Notes: a model not told the origin generated them from the sequence alone. Counted from the stretch's first letter, positions 10,331-23,993 are shown. The stretch: DNA of 64,000 bases from Ctenosaura bakeri (GCA_948474755.1 CAOLHI010001812.1:868001-932000), one strand, 5' to 3'. Numbers and translations: made by a program.

Positions 10331-13108
10331 AAAAAGAGTCTTACATACCAGTCTTAAATGATTACAGTGGTCACTCTGGAAGCTTGTGCCATGATAAATT
10401 TCTTAGTATTTAAAGTGACACAAGATTCTTTATGGTTTGTGCCACCTTTCTGGAAAAAATTAAATTTGTTAACAATACTGAAAGTTTCAGTAATGTTATC
10501 ATTATTAAGCACAAATACTCAGTGTAACTTCAGAGAAAATTACCTACATGGAGTCCATGTCTACTAATATTTATTATCTTTACCTGCTTTCTCCATAATA
10601 TGCTAAAATACAAGATAATTATATATGTATTTAACCTTCTATTTAATGTACTAATATTACATTTTTGTATTTCATAAAAATACACATTTTGAAAAGCGTT
10701 GAAGAAAAAATTGAAGTCCACATAGTGCCATTCAAACAATAAAGATCCTTGAAAACACCATTGTTCAAGTTCCTTGCACTAATCAGAAACAGTTCTTGAA
10801 AAATCAGTAGCTTTTGTTCACAAAGTTTCATTTATTTCTGCCTGAACTTTGCAGAACTGAAATTTGCACAGATTGACACAATCCCTGCACAATTGCATAT
10901 TAGTTAGTCTTTTGATTTAATGCCTGTATTTCCAAACATAATTAATTTTCTTTCACCTAATGTAGAAGAGAGGAATCTGAAACAGGGAAGAAGATTTTGA
11001 ACGATGCATATTTCTACAACATAACAGACTTCTAATTACCTGATTGTAGTGATTAGATAGCGCAAATGCAACCTTCACAAAATGTTGCTCTGAGAAATGT
11101 TCCCATTCAAAATCCCAATTGGCCTGCTATACCATCTTTCAGGGTTGTCATTCTCGTGTCTGCATGGGTTTTCTGCTTTCCTCTCCTCTCAACAATCCAC
11201 CAGCATTGTATGGCCACTGAATATGCTAATTTAATCTTTGCTGGAGTTTTGTGGGGTAGGCTTCCCCATTTTATTTTCTTCCGAAATTTTCTTTGTATTT
11301 CTGTCAATCTTGGAGGTTTCTCAGGCCTGCTGGTGCCTCTCTTGGGTAATGGTATCATTCTGGCAACAGAAACATTGGGTTCATTATTGTTACAAAAGAA
11401 TTTAAATATAAAGGGGCAGCAAAAATAACATTTCAGAACCTTGTCTTCATATGCCTTTTGTTCATCACTGTAAAGGGTAAATAGTTTGTAAGCGTTTGCC
11501 CCTATTTAACTCCCCTCGAACCTCTCCTTTTTCTTCTTTTCACATTTCTGTCTTGATTTGATGAGTTGAAATTTAAAGGGATGGGAGGGGCAAGGGTTCT
11601 CCCCCCCTCTGTTTTTCTTGACTGTATAAGGCCTGGTATACCATAAAACAACAACAGCTGCAACAGTTGATGTTTCCCCCTTCTTCTCATTTCTGCCACA
11701 CCCTGACCACACTCAAATTTTCTCTTATTTTAGCTCATCTTTAGAAATTACCGTAACATAGTGATTAAGAACAGAGAAGTCACGTATCCTTTTTAAAACA
11801 CTTTATTGATTACTCTGAAATCTTCTTTCACTTCATTACCACCATCCATCCACAAATTATGCTTTTCCACATTTGGATGTCAACTGCCTGATATCCAGGT
11901 AATCATGCGGGAACTGCACTCTGAATTTACATGGTTTTGCAACTTACTTGCATGGTTTTACAATCCCATCTTGAAGTATTTGTGGTCAGGCAAATGATGT
12001 GCAGCCCCTCCTCTGCAATACATATTCACTTGCCTGGTATCAGTTCATTCACCACCATTTCTTTCCCATTTGTAGTAAAAGTTACAAGGTAAGGCAAAAA
12101 TCCCCTCCAATTCTGATTTAATTGGCAATGTGTGTGTGGGGAGAAGCTTTTAAAAGTTTGCCAAAGCAGTTTTCAAGTGATAGTGCATCTATGTACTAGA
12201 GGTGAAACACCTGCTTGAATTAATATTTCAATTTTATAAGAAAGTATACAGGAATATAGTGCTTTTCTGAAAAAAGAAGCCTGAATAAATAAAATGACAA
12301 ATTGCTCTTCTCTGTTACTGTCCAGTTTTACTGGAGGCATGGCATGGTGGTGGTGAACAAAATCATCATATAACAGATATACATGGTCATGGAAAAGGAA
12401 GAACATACCCTTCAACATTTAACAGATGAAAACCAGGACATATGTGGCCAAGTGACATGAGAGTGTGGTCAAGATCGCAAAAGTTATTAATGAGGAAAAA
12501 CACACAAGCTAGGAGACAGCACAGCAGCCTGCTTTTGCCTGTGCCTACTGAGAAAGGCAAGACTCTGGCCCTTCTTCTGCCGCTGATGAATAAATTGAGT
12601 CTAAATTATTTTTCTATTTTAACTCAGTTTGCACCAGTGGAAGTAGGAAGGAAAGTGGAAGAATAGGGAAACTTTGATATTTGAAAAGCAGCTGAAAAAG
12701 TGGGATGACAGAGGATGGTCCCTGCTGAATTGGGATTGTTGGAGGGTATACCTGTCAATAGTATCCAGAGAGCTACTTCTTCATAGGTAGGAGAATTTGT
12801 AGTTGAAAATCTAGAAATACAATCAGTCTGACCTGTCAGTTTGGTAAACTGACTTTAAAATGGTATTAATTAATTGAGCAGCATGTGTTTTAGAGTTTTT
12901 TTTAAATGAGTGCTTATAAAAGTAGCTATGTTGCTTTGTCATAAGCAAGAAGTTGATGTCTGCTACTGATGTGTTCATCACCCAAAATAAATTATGTTGC
13001 TTCTTGCTTCAGAAATATTGTTTCTGAAATATTGTTTCCTATGTCTCTGGAATTCTTCCTACTTAACATGGGTTTTATATTTGAAAAAAAGTTTGTGCAG
13101 AAAAATAG

Positions 13109-13810
13109 TCGGTTACAGCTGCGAGAATAAACTTTGCAAAATTTTGGAAAAAACCAAATATACCAGACATAGAACAATGGTTATCAAAAATAATAGAACT
13201 GAAAGAATATGGCCAACTCACCCACTATATAAAGGGAAAAAAATTAATCAATTATAAAAAAATTGGGAACCTGTAACAACATATGTAAACAAAAGATGGG
13301 GTGTCAAAATATAAGATACAAGATGGAGAAAAAAGAATATAACAAATGTATATTTTATAAGTACACCTTAATTTTATGTATATAGACATTAAATCTAGAA
13401 GATGGACAAACGTATTAAGTATGGAGAACTGACAGATAAACTGAATTGAATTGAAATTAGCTTTTCTTTACACTTAAAGGGAAAAATGTTGTTAAATAAC
13501 CAGGATATGTTATGTAAAGAAATACAAAAGAAAGTATGCACTCAAACTATAGAATATACTTAGAATGAAGAAGTAGGGAGTTTCATATGTATATGTAAAC
13601 AGCACTAAAAGATGGCTCCAGACAGATGGCAAAAGGAAGTAGAAAAACCAATTTACTATAAATTCTCTTTTTTTTTAAACTATCAATTCAACATGTAGAT
13701 ATGACTGTTTTTTTGTACTGATACATATTCCAAATGTTGAATGCAATCTCTAATTTTGTGTGTTTTTATAGAATTATATGAATGTTTTAATAAAAAAAAG
13801 AAAAAAAGAA
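13109..13810 (+). mobile_element. LINE-1 3' end: ORF2 C-terminus and 3' UTR
   Basis: Near 13109-13310 the frame reads TAARINFAKFWKKPNIPDIEQ, then WLSKIIELKEYGQLTHYIKG, and after one stop KNWEPVTTYVNKRWG. This is the C-terminal tail of an L1-type ORF2. The 3' UTR follows and ends near 13790 with TTTTAATAAAAAAAAG, a poly(A) signal and tail. It is 5' truncated, as is normal for L1 copies. Confidence 0.7.
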
Positions 13811-15303
13811 ATCTTGTTTCTCCCTGAGCTTTGAAGTTAGGAGTTAGGAGTAACATTGTTATCTGCAGTCAGTAACTGGTTTTGGTTGCAACAAAATTAC
13901 ATTTCAAAATTAACATAATAGGGGGAGCTTATAACTTAATTTGTGTAACAGCCAACATGTTCTAGAGGCCTTTGTTTTTTAAACTCATATAAAGACATTT
14001 TTTAGGGGCATTTGGATAGGAATAGTTCAGGTTTCATGCTATTCTTATATCAAGGCTAAGTTGTTTTTAAAGTCATGAAGAGCAACACAAAAGGATCAAG
14101 CAGTGCAGTGAACAATTTAACAAGTAACTAGAATGGAACACTACTAAGGAGTAACAGGAATGAATTCTGTAACTCTCCAAGCTTTGTTGATTTTGTGTGT
14201 GTCAAATGCAACTTAATGAGCTTAACTGATCAATTTACTGAAAGCTAACAAATTAAAACTTCCATGGTACTGAACCACTGAGGAAGAAAAATTATTCCAT
14301 AATGCAGCAGAGAGGCAATCATGTAGCATGTCCGGTATTGCTGAATTTGAATTCCCAGCACCCTTAGCCAGCATAGCCAGATATGAGGAAGGCTGGGATT
14401 TGCAATTGAAGAACATTTTAGGGCAGCATAATTCCTACCGTAGGTGATATCGTTTAAAATGTGGCTTAGAAATTATGCATCTGTTCAATCATGATACAAA
14501 ACAGAACTGTTGAAATGCTGTTGTAAATCCACCATCCTCTGTGATCAAACCACTGATCTAAAATCTTCATGCAAACTGAAATGTTATGAAAATTCTTGTG
14601 CATGCCCACAAACAATGAGAAAAGGCTCATAAACGTATTAAACATATTAAACAATCTAATCCAAAGTGCAACAAAACTTTTTAAAGTTTTAAGTAAACTC
14701 ATGAAAAAAACAAGTGAAATTGGTTGAAGAGTTCAGTCATAATACACTTAATATGGGATTAAATCTCACTGCGTTTGCTTTGAATAAACATGCATAGTGT
14801 TATACTGTAAGACAGCGGTTTTCAACCCATGATCCCCCAGATATTTTGAAATTTGAACTTTCAGAATCCTTGATCATTGCCCATGCTAGGTGGAACTTCG
14901 GAAGTTGAAATTCAAAATATCTGGAGGATGTGAGACTAAGAGACTGATCTGTGAATCAGAAACTCCTAGGTTAATCAATTAGGAAAAAAAAAAGTAAACT
15001 GTAAAATAATGATTCAATATTGATTATGAATGGCTTCTGTGAAATAGGTGGGCGTGGGAGCAACCAGGAATTCTTTCAATTTTTTATTAATTTAATTTTG
15101 TTCAAACAGTCTTGCCTGGGGTACTGAATTTATTAAAGATGGACTTGTTTAGCCAGTAATTCTGAAAAGAGTAGAACCCTATCTTTCACTACAATTCTTT
15201 TAATTTATCATGTTTTTGTAATTTATTGCATTTTATTATTGGTCAAAAGTGATGTTAGGAGCTCAGAGCGGGATGTAAACAATTGAAGAATGGAATGCAT
15301 TTT

Positions 15304-15304
<1 letters not shown>

Positions 15305-15335
<31 letters not shown>

Positions 15336-15338
15336 ATA
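15305..15338 (+). repeat. (AAAT)n microsatellite
   Basis: About eight AAAT units form the tail of a preceding retroelement end (GAGCTCAGAGCGGGATGTAAAC), a common arrangement for LINE and SINE tails in reptiles. Confidence 0.85.
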
Positions 15339-16015
15339 CATTGTTTATGCTATACATAGCTATTTTTATGTATTTTAGGAAGAAGCAACTTTCTGATTTC
15401 ATCTGGAACAAATGAACTATGCTCACACATGACCTTTACTTGTTTAAGCAGAAATCAAGAAATATATTCAAGGGATGTGATTAATAAAGGCTTATTCTTG
15501 TTCTGTTCTTACCATCAGTTGATTCAATGGACTTAGTGCTTGCCTTTGGCTCCTTTGCATGCATTTGGCTTCTGTGGCCACCCATATACAGAAGGCTCCA
15601 AATATGTATTGGGCAAAGAATATCAAGTGGTCTTTCCATTCACGTGTTTCATCATAGGAAATTGTTGGTGCATGATGGAATTTGTGTTAATCAGGTATCT
15701 CTAAAGATTTGGATGGGATTATATTTACCCAAACATGGAAGAGTGATCATGCTGGCCAAAAGATCTTAGGAGATTGTAGTCCAGAAAGTGACATCTACAA
15801 GTTTTGCATCTAATTACAGGTGCATTTGACTTTTGTCCTTCCTGGCTAGTAGATTTTGTCAGAGCTGGATTGGGTGAGTAGGTATCAAGAATAGGGAATG
15901 ACTCTCTTTTAAGAAAGTTGGATTCCAACAGACTTAAAACAGACTTGGGCAAAGTGTTTGTGTATATTTGTACTTCTCATATCTTAATTCTCTGCATGAG
16001 CAGAACTCTCAATAT

Positions 16016-16092
16016 CAAGGGTGGAGAATTTGTGGTCCTCTAAATGATGCTGAACATTTAACGCCCCCAGCTTCAACCATCATGGCTAATGA
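16016..16092. repeat. short hairpin repeat, TGTGGTCCTC type, partial copy
   Basis: TGTGGTCCTCTAAATGATGC with CCCAGCTTCAACCATCATGG is a diverged arm of the same foldback family seen more fully at 17636-17755. Confidence 0.45.
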
Positions 16093-17019
16093 GCAGTAAT
16101 CTGCAGACTAACACTAAGAAAGCCCAGTGTTTCTCACACTTGCTCTACATCTACTATATAAAAATCAAAGTTTGTAAGTTTGTCTGCATCAGGCAGGCAA
16201 AGATCTCATATGATTGGTTGTGTGAGGTGAGAAGAGCTTGTATGACTGGCTACCTGTTAAGATTCTATGGAATCCTGGGGTTGGCAGTTTTGGGAAGGGC
16301 CTTTAGAATTCTCAGCCACAGAGAGCTCTTGGGCCTGCCTGGTTGCTATGGAGATGAGGCCTAGCAGCAAGAAGGAGGAGGCCAGTGTATTTTCTCAGGA
16401 AACCAACCTCTGTATGTTAACCACTCTGAATACGACTGGGAAGCATGGGGAAAAGTTACAGGTACAAGATAGTTTGGGGCATTAGAGACATAGGATCTCA
16501 AATCTCTGTATTTCAACCACATCTAACTCCTAAGGTAAGGTAAGGTAATTCCTAAGGTATTTCTAACAAGTATTACCTATGAGAAATAAAATCGTGGACA
16601 ACGCTGAATATATATGCTAGCTTATAAAAATGAGGTTCATGAATTCCAATTTTACTATATGTGCTGCTGAAGTGAGCATGAATCCCAACCAGACTTCCTG
16701 GTGTGTTACTCTCCAGGAGAGGTCCCTTTTGAGTTGGGAAGTCTGCCTGGTAACCACCATACTTTTATCCATTAATGGAACTATGCCTTGTTCTCTAGTT
16801 CTGATCCAGGCATTCCCACTTCTTGGGATGTAGAATCATGTGTTCTTGCCCTCAAAGGTCCAGAGGAGTAGCTGGTTCCCTGAGATTTCCCAGCTTGGAT
16901 GGAGATGAGACTCAAGCTTGCTAGAGAATATTACCAACAAGAGCATTACAAATAGCTTAATTGGCATCCTATTTTGGCAACTGCCTTAGGCAGCAGACTT
17001 ATAATTTCTGGGTTGGATT

Positions 17020-17100
17020 GGATCCAGACTTAATCATACTTACAATAAACCTATTGATTTCAATGGATTTGCCTCATCTGTCTATAAATCTGGATCCAAC
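17020..17100. repeat. short hairpin repeat, 'CAATCC...TTACT...GTAAGT' type
   Basis: GGATCCAGACTTAATCATAC and its complement GTCTATAAATCTGGATCC flank a central CCTATTGATTTCAATGG. Related, more typical copies (TACTCCCAGG, CCATTGAAATCAGTGG) occur near 3786-3850, 5005-5085, 25275-25345, 25720-25800, 28010-28085 and 32020-32080. They are old non-coding foldbacks. Confidence 0.5.
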
Positions 17101-17635
17101 CCATTGTGTGATAACTGCCTTGAAAGAGAAGGGATGATTATGGAATCTTCTCTCTCAAGTGTCAAAATAACTTGAAGTCCAAACTTGAAAGGCACTATCC
17201 AAGGTGCTCCATCTTCTCACCCAAAGTAGATTCAGCACCTTGGATAGTTCTTTTAAAGTTTGGCTCAAACCTGAGTGGTCTCTCCTCCAAAAGTGGATTC
17301 TCTCTTTCTCTCCACACTGAGAGAAAGGACATATCCTATGCTGCCTAGGATGCCCTCCGATGGGAGATAGAAATACCATTTCAGATAATTATGGATACCC
17401 TGACAAGGCAGTCCTACCTAACTGCCATGCAGGTCTTGCAAACTTCCCTGGAACTTCCCTTCACACCAGAGATTTTAATGTATGGAAGCATTGAAGGAAG
17501 CCTTCCCCATTGAGACTAGTCACTGCTACATGTTCCCTGGTTTTATATAGCTATGACATAGAAATCACTGCAAGTGTTTTCGGATTTGGTGAAAAGTCTT
17601 TCTAAAGACTCTTAGGTGTAATGAGGAATGTGTGG

Positions 17636-17755
17636 CCCTCCAAATGCTACTGCACTACAACTCCTATTACCCATTGTTGTGAAGTATGTTGGCTGTGACT
17701 GATAGGAATTGCAGTCCATCAACATCTGGAGGGCTAGATGTTGCCCACCACAGCC
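17636..17755. repeat. short hairpin repeat, TGTGGCCCTC...GAGGGC type
   Basis: The left arm GGCCCTCCAAATGCTACTGC with ACTACAACTCCTATTACCC is complemented by GGAATTGCAGTCCATCAACA and TCTGGAGGGC at the right. This foldback is common in squamate genomes. Diverged relatives lie near 14325-14410, 14815-14930, 21985-22135 and 32190-32285. Confidence 0.6.
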
Positions 17756-17879
17756 AGTCTTCCCAAGAGGTCTGCTCTGGCAGTTAATGATATATTTATT
17801 ACTGGAAGGCTCATAATTAATATTTATTCAATCAGCTTTTGGGAATAGAAGGTTGCTAAAGTAAGGGCTGTTAGGAGGG

Positions 17880-18110
17880 TGCAGCACTGTTTTTACCGTT
17901 CTTATAAAAATATGTTTTTATCATTTTTGACTGTACATTTTAAATTGTTTTAAAATGTTGTTGGTTGTTTACTTCCATTTTAATGCTTTTTTGTGTGTGT
18001 TTTATCTTTTTTGTGTCTTAATGTGTAAGCTGCCTTGAGTTCCGGTTTTGGGAAAAACGCTGGGGGAATAAATAAAGTTTAGCAGCAGTAGCAACAACAA
18101 CAACAATGAA
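17880..18110 (+). repeat. LINE or SINE 3' end, 'GCTGCCTTGAGT' tail
   Basis: The segment ends TAAGCTGCCTTGAGTTCCGG, then GGGGGAATAAATAAA and a CAA-rich run. The 'GCCTTGAG...AATAAATAAA' end is shared by many reptile LINE/SINE copies; the SINE at 23427 ends the same way. Confidence 0.5.
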
Positions 18111-19854
18111 AGCTTTACAGGTGTACCACAGTTCCAGTGTGAAATGAAATCAACTGTATTGGGGCACTCCTACCAAATGAAGAAGAGAGCAGGAAATTGT
18201 GAGGTGTGGTTTACCACACTGCTCAGATTGTTACCCACCCAAGCAAGTGATAAAAGGACTTGCTGCTGGCTTACCTATATTGCAGGGTTGCTGAGGAACA
18301 ACTGGCCACTATATACTTTTACTGCACTCTTCACCAAAGCAGTGTATAAAAGACTAGCCCAGTAAAGACCAAGTCACAGGTGAGAATTTTCTACCACTTG
18401 GTAGCTTTGTCTTTAAACAGATTTGATTTTCCTTACTCTTCTTTCCATCTCTGTTTTAAGACAGGATCCTGCAGGAAAAATTTCTACGTGGTGAATCCAA
18501 CCATTAGTGTCACCTAGAACTGTACTACTGGACTCATTATTCCCGTACGTCCAGTAGGCCCACTCTAACTGGGACAAACAATTGGATTTAGCCCTGTGTA
18601 ATAAACACAGTGGAATATGTGTTCCTATCCCATTGTGGCAATATCTCTGTTTCTAAAAGAACATTTAGGATAAAAGATGTAATTGTATGTATGCTTGTTC
18701 AATAGCACTGTGTTCAGTGGGCTTTACTCCTAGGCAAATATCTGCAGCACTGAAACCAGAAATATTTAAACCATTTAAAACTACTATGATAAAATACCTT
18801 GTCAGAGTTTTACCTAGATAAAATATGGACATCCAAGCCTGCTTCATGTTCTTCTTTCAAACTGGCATTAGTGTGACTGAGACAATGTTTTTCTGTTCTA
18901 GAATCTGTGGAGAAATTACAGCAGCTCACCGCATTCTTAAAAATAAATGTGTTTTCATCAAAGCCTTTGGAATCTTAATTTCATCCCATATACATGAAGC
19001 AGAGTTGTAGTCTGGTTTGATAGGCAGAATGAGGGTACTATTGACAATACACTATAAAGCAAATGTTCCTTTTCAAGTATGTGACAAAAATATCATGGAA
19101 TATCCCAATCAGGAAAGCCTTCTATGTTCTGGATTGAAACAGTTGTCACTGGGTAGAGTCTGCCCAACAATCAAGTGAAAAGTTCTGTAAATCAAGTATA
19201 ATTGACGGCCTGTGTAAAAATGTGATTAGTGTGTAATGCTTATTCCAAATTATAAATATGTACATCAGAAACAATTTGAAGGCATACAACAACAAATAAT
19301 GGCTTAATAATGCTACTGACAGGAATGGCACTAAGTCAAGGGGAATACAAATATAACAGCTCGAGTGGTTCTAAGGTCACAGCCAGGCAACCTAAAGTAA
19401 AGGAATATAGGATTTCAGACTTCAAGAAGATCAGCTTGTTAAGAACAGATGACACTGCCCACAAAGTATAAAAAACAGACCAGTAACGAGGTTACTGTGT
19501 GCACCACAATGGTACTTTTGACTAATGTAGAAGACAAAGACTTTACATTGCTGTTATGGGAAGCTAGTATAGAAACCATTTTTCACTTTCTGTTGTGTAA
19601 ATTCTTAACAAATTGACTAAAATATAGAGTTGCTGGAGATTGCTTGTAAAATAGCTATTTGTATATACTAATTCTGTGCTTACTGGAATCAGATAATTAT
19701 TATCACATGCAAAATTATTTTTAAAAGAGTGTAATTCTATACATATCAGAACATACTCTCAAGTAAGTGGAGGCTGCCTCATGTAACTTTTAAAATGTTT
19801 CCTGGATTAAGGACCACACATGGATTGCTTGACATTGCATATATATTCAAAACC

Positions 19855-19940
19855 AAGTCATTGTTTGCAGAAATAAACAGAATTGTACGGCACCTTTGAG
19901 ACTGACAAATTTGTTATGTTATAATCTTCAGATGCATGAA
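19855..19940. repeat. short repeat 'GCACCTTTGAGACTGAC'
   Basis: GGCACCTTTGAGACTGACAA then ATAATCTTCAGATGCATGAA matches a foldback family whose better copy is split by a SINE at 29360-29760. No coding content. Confidence 0.45.
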
Positions 19941-21105
19941 ATATTATCCGTAATGTTAGGTATATATACAGTATACACATGTGGAGTTGAGACGGTAGAT
20001 TTTCATTAGACTGAGCCTGGAAAAATAATTTTGCCAAGCTCTGGATCAGAGGGAAAACTGAACACAGACAATAATGATGACAACACATACATTATTAGCA
20101 TAGGCCATTCACAAAACTGTTGCTTGCATAATAGTACAAAAGAAGCTAATTAATACAGCGTGATAAGAAACTGTTGTACTAATCTAAATGATTGGAACTT
20201 CCCAATGAATTAACTTCCAGCAGTCGGTCTGTACATCGGTATGTACATCACACTGCATGATTTACTGTGTGGATCAGCCACTGATGTATGTTTTGCTGCA
20301 TAAATGAATAGTGGTATGTGGAACTAAGGAGAAAAATCATATGATGGCATAACTAACTAACTAATGAAATAAATAAACCTAAGAAGTTTGTGGTATAAAT
20401 TTCACTATGGAACAACCACCACTTAGATCCAAGGTCAAACAGCCTCCACTGAATGTAGATTTCATTAGAGTTAAGCCTCCTCAGATGGAGATCCTGGGTT
20501 GTGTTTACTTTTAGAAGAAGAATCAGGGAAAATTCAGGATCTCTGGGGAGAGCAACGATTGATGTTGTCCAGAGTGCTATGTTAATATGAAGGGTTTTGG
20601 AAAAGGGAAAGGTGGTGTAATAAGTGTAAGCTCATGAAAAGCAGGAAATTCTGCTTTGGCTTGGATTTCAATTTGCAATAGACAAGAATTGGGGGTATAT
20701 AATGTCATTCTAAAGTGGGGTTTATGTGCCTCTGAAATTATTTTCCAAGGCCAGCTTAGATGAATCTTGCTGGTATTTCTTATTTTGCTCTCAAGTCAGT
20801 CTTTTTGTGATGGACTCACCATTTCAATAGAACATTGTGCAGTCTTTTAATGAAACTGCAGATCCCAGGGTTCAGCCTGTAGAAACTAAAAAAGCACTGT
20901 AGAGAGACAACTAGCAAAATTTCTGACCACTGGCTGTGCTGGCTAGGGAGTTCTAGTTAAAAAAAGAAAAAATCTGGAGGAGCACATGATTGCCATCCTC
21001 ACCACACATAAATGGAAGTACACTGGTAGGCAGTAGTGTGAAATCCAAGCCACTGCTTGATTTGAAAACTGTATATGAAAATCATAACTCATTTTGTTCT
21101 TGCAG

Positions 21106-21169
21106 AAAAGTTGCAGGGCGTTCATCACAACTGACAAAAGATTTTGGTTGAAAGATGTTGACTATCACG
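21106..21169 (+). CDS. CCR9: CCR9 predicted first coding exon (five codons, ATG at 21155)
   Basis: A pyrimidine-rich acceptor (TTTTGTTCTTGCAG) ends at 21105 and a strong donor GTGAGT starts at 21170. The exon is 49 bases of 5' UTR and then ATG TTG ACT ATC ACG (M-L-T-I-T). It ends in phase 0, matching the ATG that opens the main exon. In mammals a similar small exon gives the long form its first residues, so this would be the long-isoform start. Joining both exons predicts 369 residues, the length of human CCR9 isoform A. No transcript evidence is available here; the function of the five residues is unknown. Confidence 0.6.
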
Positions 21170-22889
21170 GTGAGTATAAATATATAGATCCTGCTCATTG
21201 ATTAGTCTTAGCTTCTGGGCCAATATCTGGAGGACAGAATATTTCCAGGTATACAGACATTAAATGCCCCAAATCTACAAAAACAGTACATACATCACCC
21301 TGTAGTCATCTCATTTGTGAAACAGATTGCATAGTTTGGTCACACAATTTTAATGGCAATGGGAGTCAAATGAGACATTGTTTAAATGATGTAGGCAGCA
21401 GTTGTGCCTTATTATAAATAAGGTTAGGAGAGTGAAAGAACTAACTGTACAGAGAAGGGGTAAACAGCTTGTTTCGGATGAAACAACAACCTCACATGAA
21501 AAACATCTTCATAGCTTGGACTGGGGTGCTCCACCCAGATGTCTGGGTTGTCTTATATCAGAGGCAAGGAGGAGCCTTTGATCAGTTTTAGCCAGCTACA
21601 ATTTTTTGAGAGCCTGGATCTTGCCAGAATCATTCATGCCTTAGTCTAGCCTCTCTCAATTCTTCAGATGTACAAATTTCATTGCAACCAAACATCATGG
21701 CAATGTGAGTTGTAGTCCAACCCATTTGGGGCATAATATTTTTGAGAAGGATGCCTAGTCACTTCACTTGAAGTGAAGCCTTGAAGCCTTGGGAGATGGA
21801 TTGGAAATGGCCGAATATGGCTGCCAGGGTGTTAGTAATAATAGGAACATGAACAAAAGAAAACTACAAAATACTTCTGCTTTTATTTCTGGATTTAACA
21901 GGAAAGATTTTTAAAAAGTGTGTCTGTGTCTGGTGTTCATGTTCGTGTGTGTGTGTGTGTGTGACCTAAACAATTTGCTGGAATCAGAGCTTAGAATCAA
22001 CTACAGCAAGAGGTTGGCATCTGGTTGCCCTTCTGATATCTTTGGATTCTGTTTCCCAGCATGCCAAGCCAGTGTAGTAAATGGCAAAAGGATAATGGGA
22101 ATTGCAGTCTTACAATATGTAGAAGTGGCCTACACTTGATCTTCATCCATTGGCCCTTCCCTGAAGATCTTTTGTGGTGGTCTTCTGACAGATTCCCTTG
22201 CCACCTGAATTATAGCAGGTGGAGCTGAAGGATTAACACACCTTGTTGAAATTCTAGAACATCATCCAGAAGGAAGCACACTTGGTCCTGTTACTTAATG
22301 AGTAATCAACAGCAGGCAATCAACACATACTCTGTTACATACCTCATTTATTTATTTTTTAAAATAGGATCCTGATTATGGCTGAATGAATTTTAAAGGC
22401 AATTTTTGATTTTTAGTGGCATTTTTTGCTTCATAATTTGAGGTGATTTTTTATTTTATGTATAGTGGTTTGCCATCTTGAATATCTACATAGAAGGATG
22501 GGATCAGCATGGCAGAAGAAAAGCAAACGGATACTAATGTATGGAGGGGTACTCTTAGTTTGGTTATTTATTATAAGTGGTCTTATGAGACTATGAAGAC
22601 ATGACAAAGATTTTGTGTTGCATAATCGTTGCTAGTGTTTTTATTCCGTTATTTTCATGGGTTGTAGTAAGTTATCAGATTGTTATGACATATCAGTCTG
22701 AGCAATTCATATTACTATACTGTGGTGATTCTCACAGTACAGTGTGTAAAAGCTATACGTTTTGTGAGAGTGCAGGGATCTTAGCACTGTCTGAAAATAA
22801 CAGCAACAGAATTCTCAAGAACAATGTATACCTCTGTGAGATTAAACTAGGATTTAAAAAATATCTTGGTTTATGAAAAGTTAAAGTGC

Positions 22890-23400
22890 TAACACTTTTA
22901 ACATAATCCAAACTACCAAAAGAGAGGGAAAAATGGAGGAGAAAGTGGAAATACTTCTTGAAAGTGCAGTGAGTGGAAAGATGAGGGAGCAAACCCTTCA
23001 GGATAAACCATTTAAAGCACTGTACTACAACTTAGCCATTTTTCACAATTTTCTGCAATTAAATAAGATTAAATAGATGGCTATAAGAGTTTTGGTCATT
23101 GGTATTTGGATTAACTTCTTGTTTTGCTGTGATGATGGAAAGGATGCTAATTGATAATTATGTTATTTGATTGTGTTTTTGTAATATATGTGTACATAAA
23201 AGGAAGATAGTATACAGTATATTTTATGCTTTTATATAGGACTCTTTTTGATGCTGATACTTTTGGGAAGAGGGGACAATCCTTCTGCTATTTTCTGTCT
23301 GTTATCTCAGTTGAGAGTGATAAGATAAAAAGAGAATGGAATAAGATGTTTTAAAAGTTAACATCTTACTTTCTCTTCTTTTGTCTTTTCTGGTTTTTGA
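22890..23400 (+). repeat. LINE 3' UTR-like segment in the CCR9 intron
   Basis: AT-rich, non-coding sequence with CTGTGATGATGGAAAGGATG and TTTTTGTAATATATGTG resembles L1 3' UTRs. It is cut by the SINE at 23427 and seems to resume near 23670-23800. Weak call. Confidence 0.35.
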
Positions 23401-23426
23401 TATTTATTAGCCCTATGCTAAAGGAG

Positions 23427-23662
23427 CCCTGGTGGCACAGTGGTTAAATGCCAGTACTGCAAGCCACAAGGTTATGAGTTTGATCCTGCCGGGCTCCAAG
23501 GTTGACTCAGCCTTCCATCCTTCCGTAGGTTGGTAAAATGAGTACCCAGCTTGTTGGGGGCATGTATAGAAAAATGTATCGAAATACATGCTATTTCTAA
23601 GTTGTTCGCTGCCTTGATCCATATGGAGAGGTGGGATACAAATAAATAAAAATAAATAATAT
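23427..23662 (+). mobile_element. tRNA-derived SINE of lizards, full length
   Basis: A Pol III A box (TGGCACAGTGG) and B box (GAGTTTGATCC) stand near the start in the proper order, followed by CCTTCCGTAGGTTGGTAAAA, TGAGTACCCAGCTTGTTGGG, and the tail GCTGCCTTGATCC with AAATAAATAAAAATAAATA. This is the layout of the ACA/Sauria-type SINEs of squamates. It sits in the intron between the two CCR9 coding exons, 330 bases before the main exon. Confidence 0.85.
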
Positions 23663-23993
23663 GCTGTAACCTCATCATGTAGGAAGCCTATTTTTGTTAA
23701 ATGTTTAGATGGTAATTGATTAGATGTTTTGTGTTTGTATTTGTTGTATGTACTTAATTTTGATAAAAATATTTATTTAAGATAAGATTAGATAGATGGT
23801 AATCAATGAGGTAAGATTCTCCATGTGTATTAAAAATGTTTGCATTAATGGAACTACTTCCAGCATCAAGGTAGGAGGTTGCCTAATTCTTCTAGTTTCA
23901 GCTTTCACAAGTGTGTCATGTTTATGAAAGACATAATCTGTTCATTTTGCAAATATTTTTAGAATGTAATCTGGATCTGATGGTGTTTTGCAG

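Larger units (their letters stand above)
8350..21105. other. LZTFL1-CCR9 intergenic region, no gene recognised
   Basis: Between the head of LZTFL1 and the first recognisable CCR9 exon I find only repeats (listed separately) and AT-rich DNA. Reading frames of 60-120 codons, such as 11066-11428 plus and 11107-11358 minus, lack splice context and family motifs. The untranslated first exon and promoter of CCR9 probably lie in the right part of this stretch but could not be placed. Stretches 9760-13000, 13850-15300 and 18500-21000 hold nothing I can name beyond short hairpin repeats. Confidence 0.6.

Noticed and set aside
11066..11428. 120-codon plus frame and overlapping 83-codon minus frame
   Set aside because: Overlapping frames on both strands with no recognisable motif, no splice sites and no homologue that I know.
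23988..23993. TTG start six bases before the CCR9 ATG
   Set aside because: These bases are the end of the intron (TTTTGCAG). Vertebrate genes rarely start at TTG, and an acceptor here explains them.
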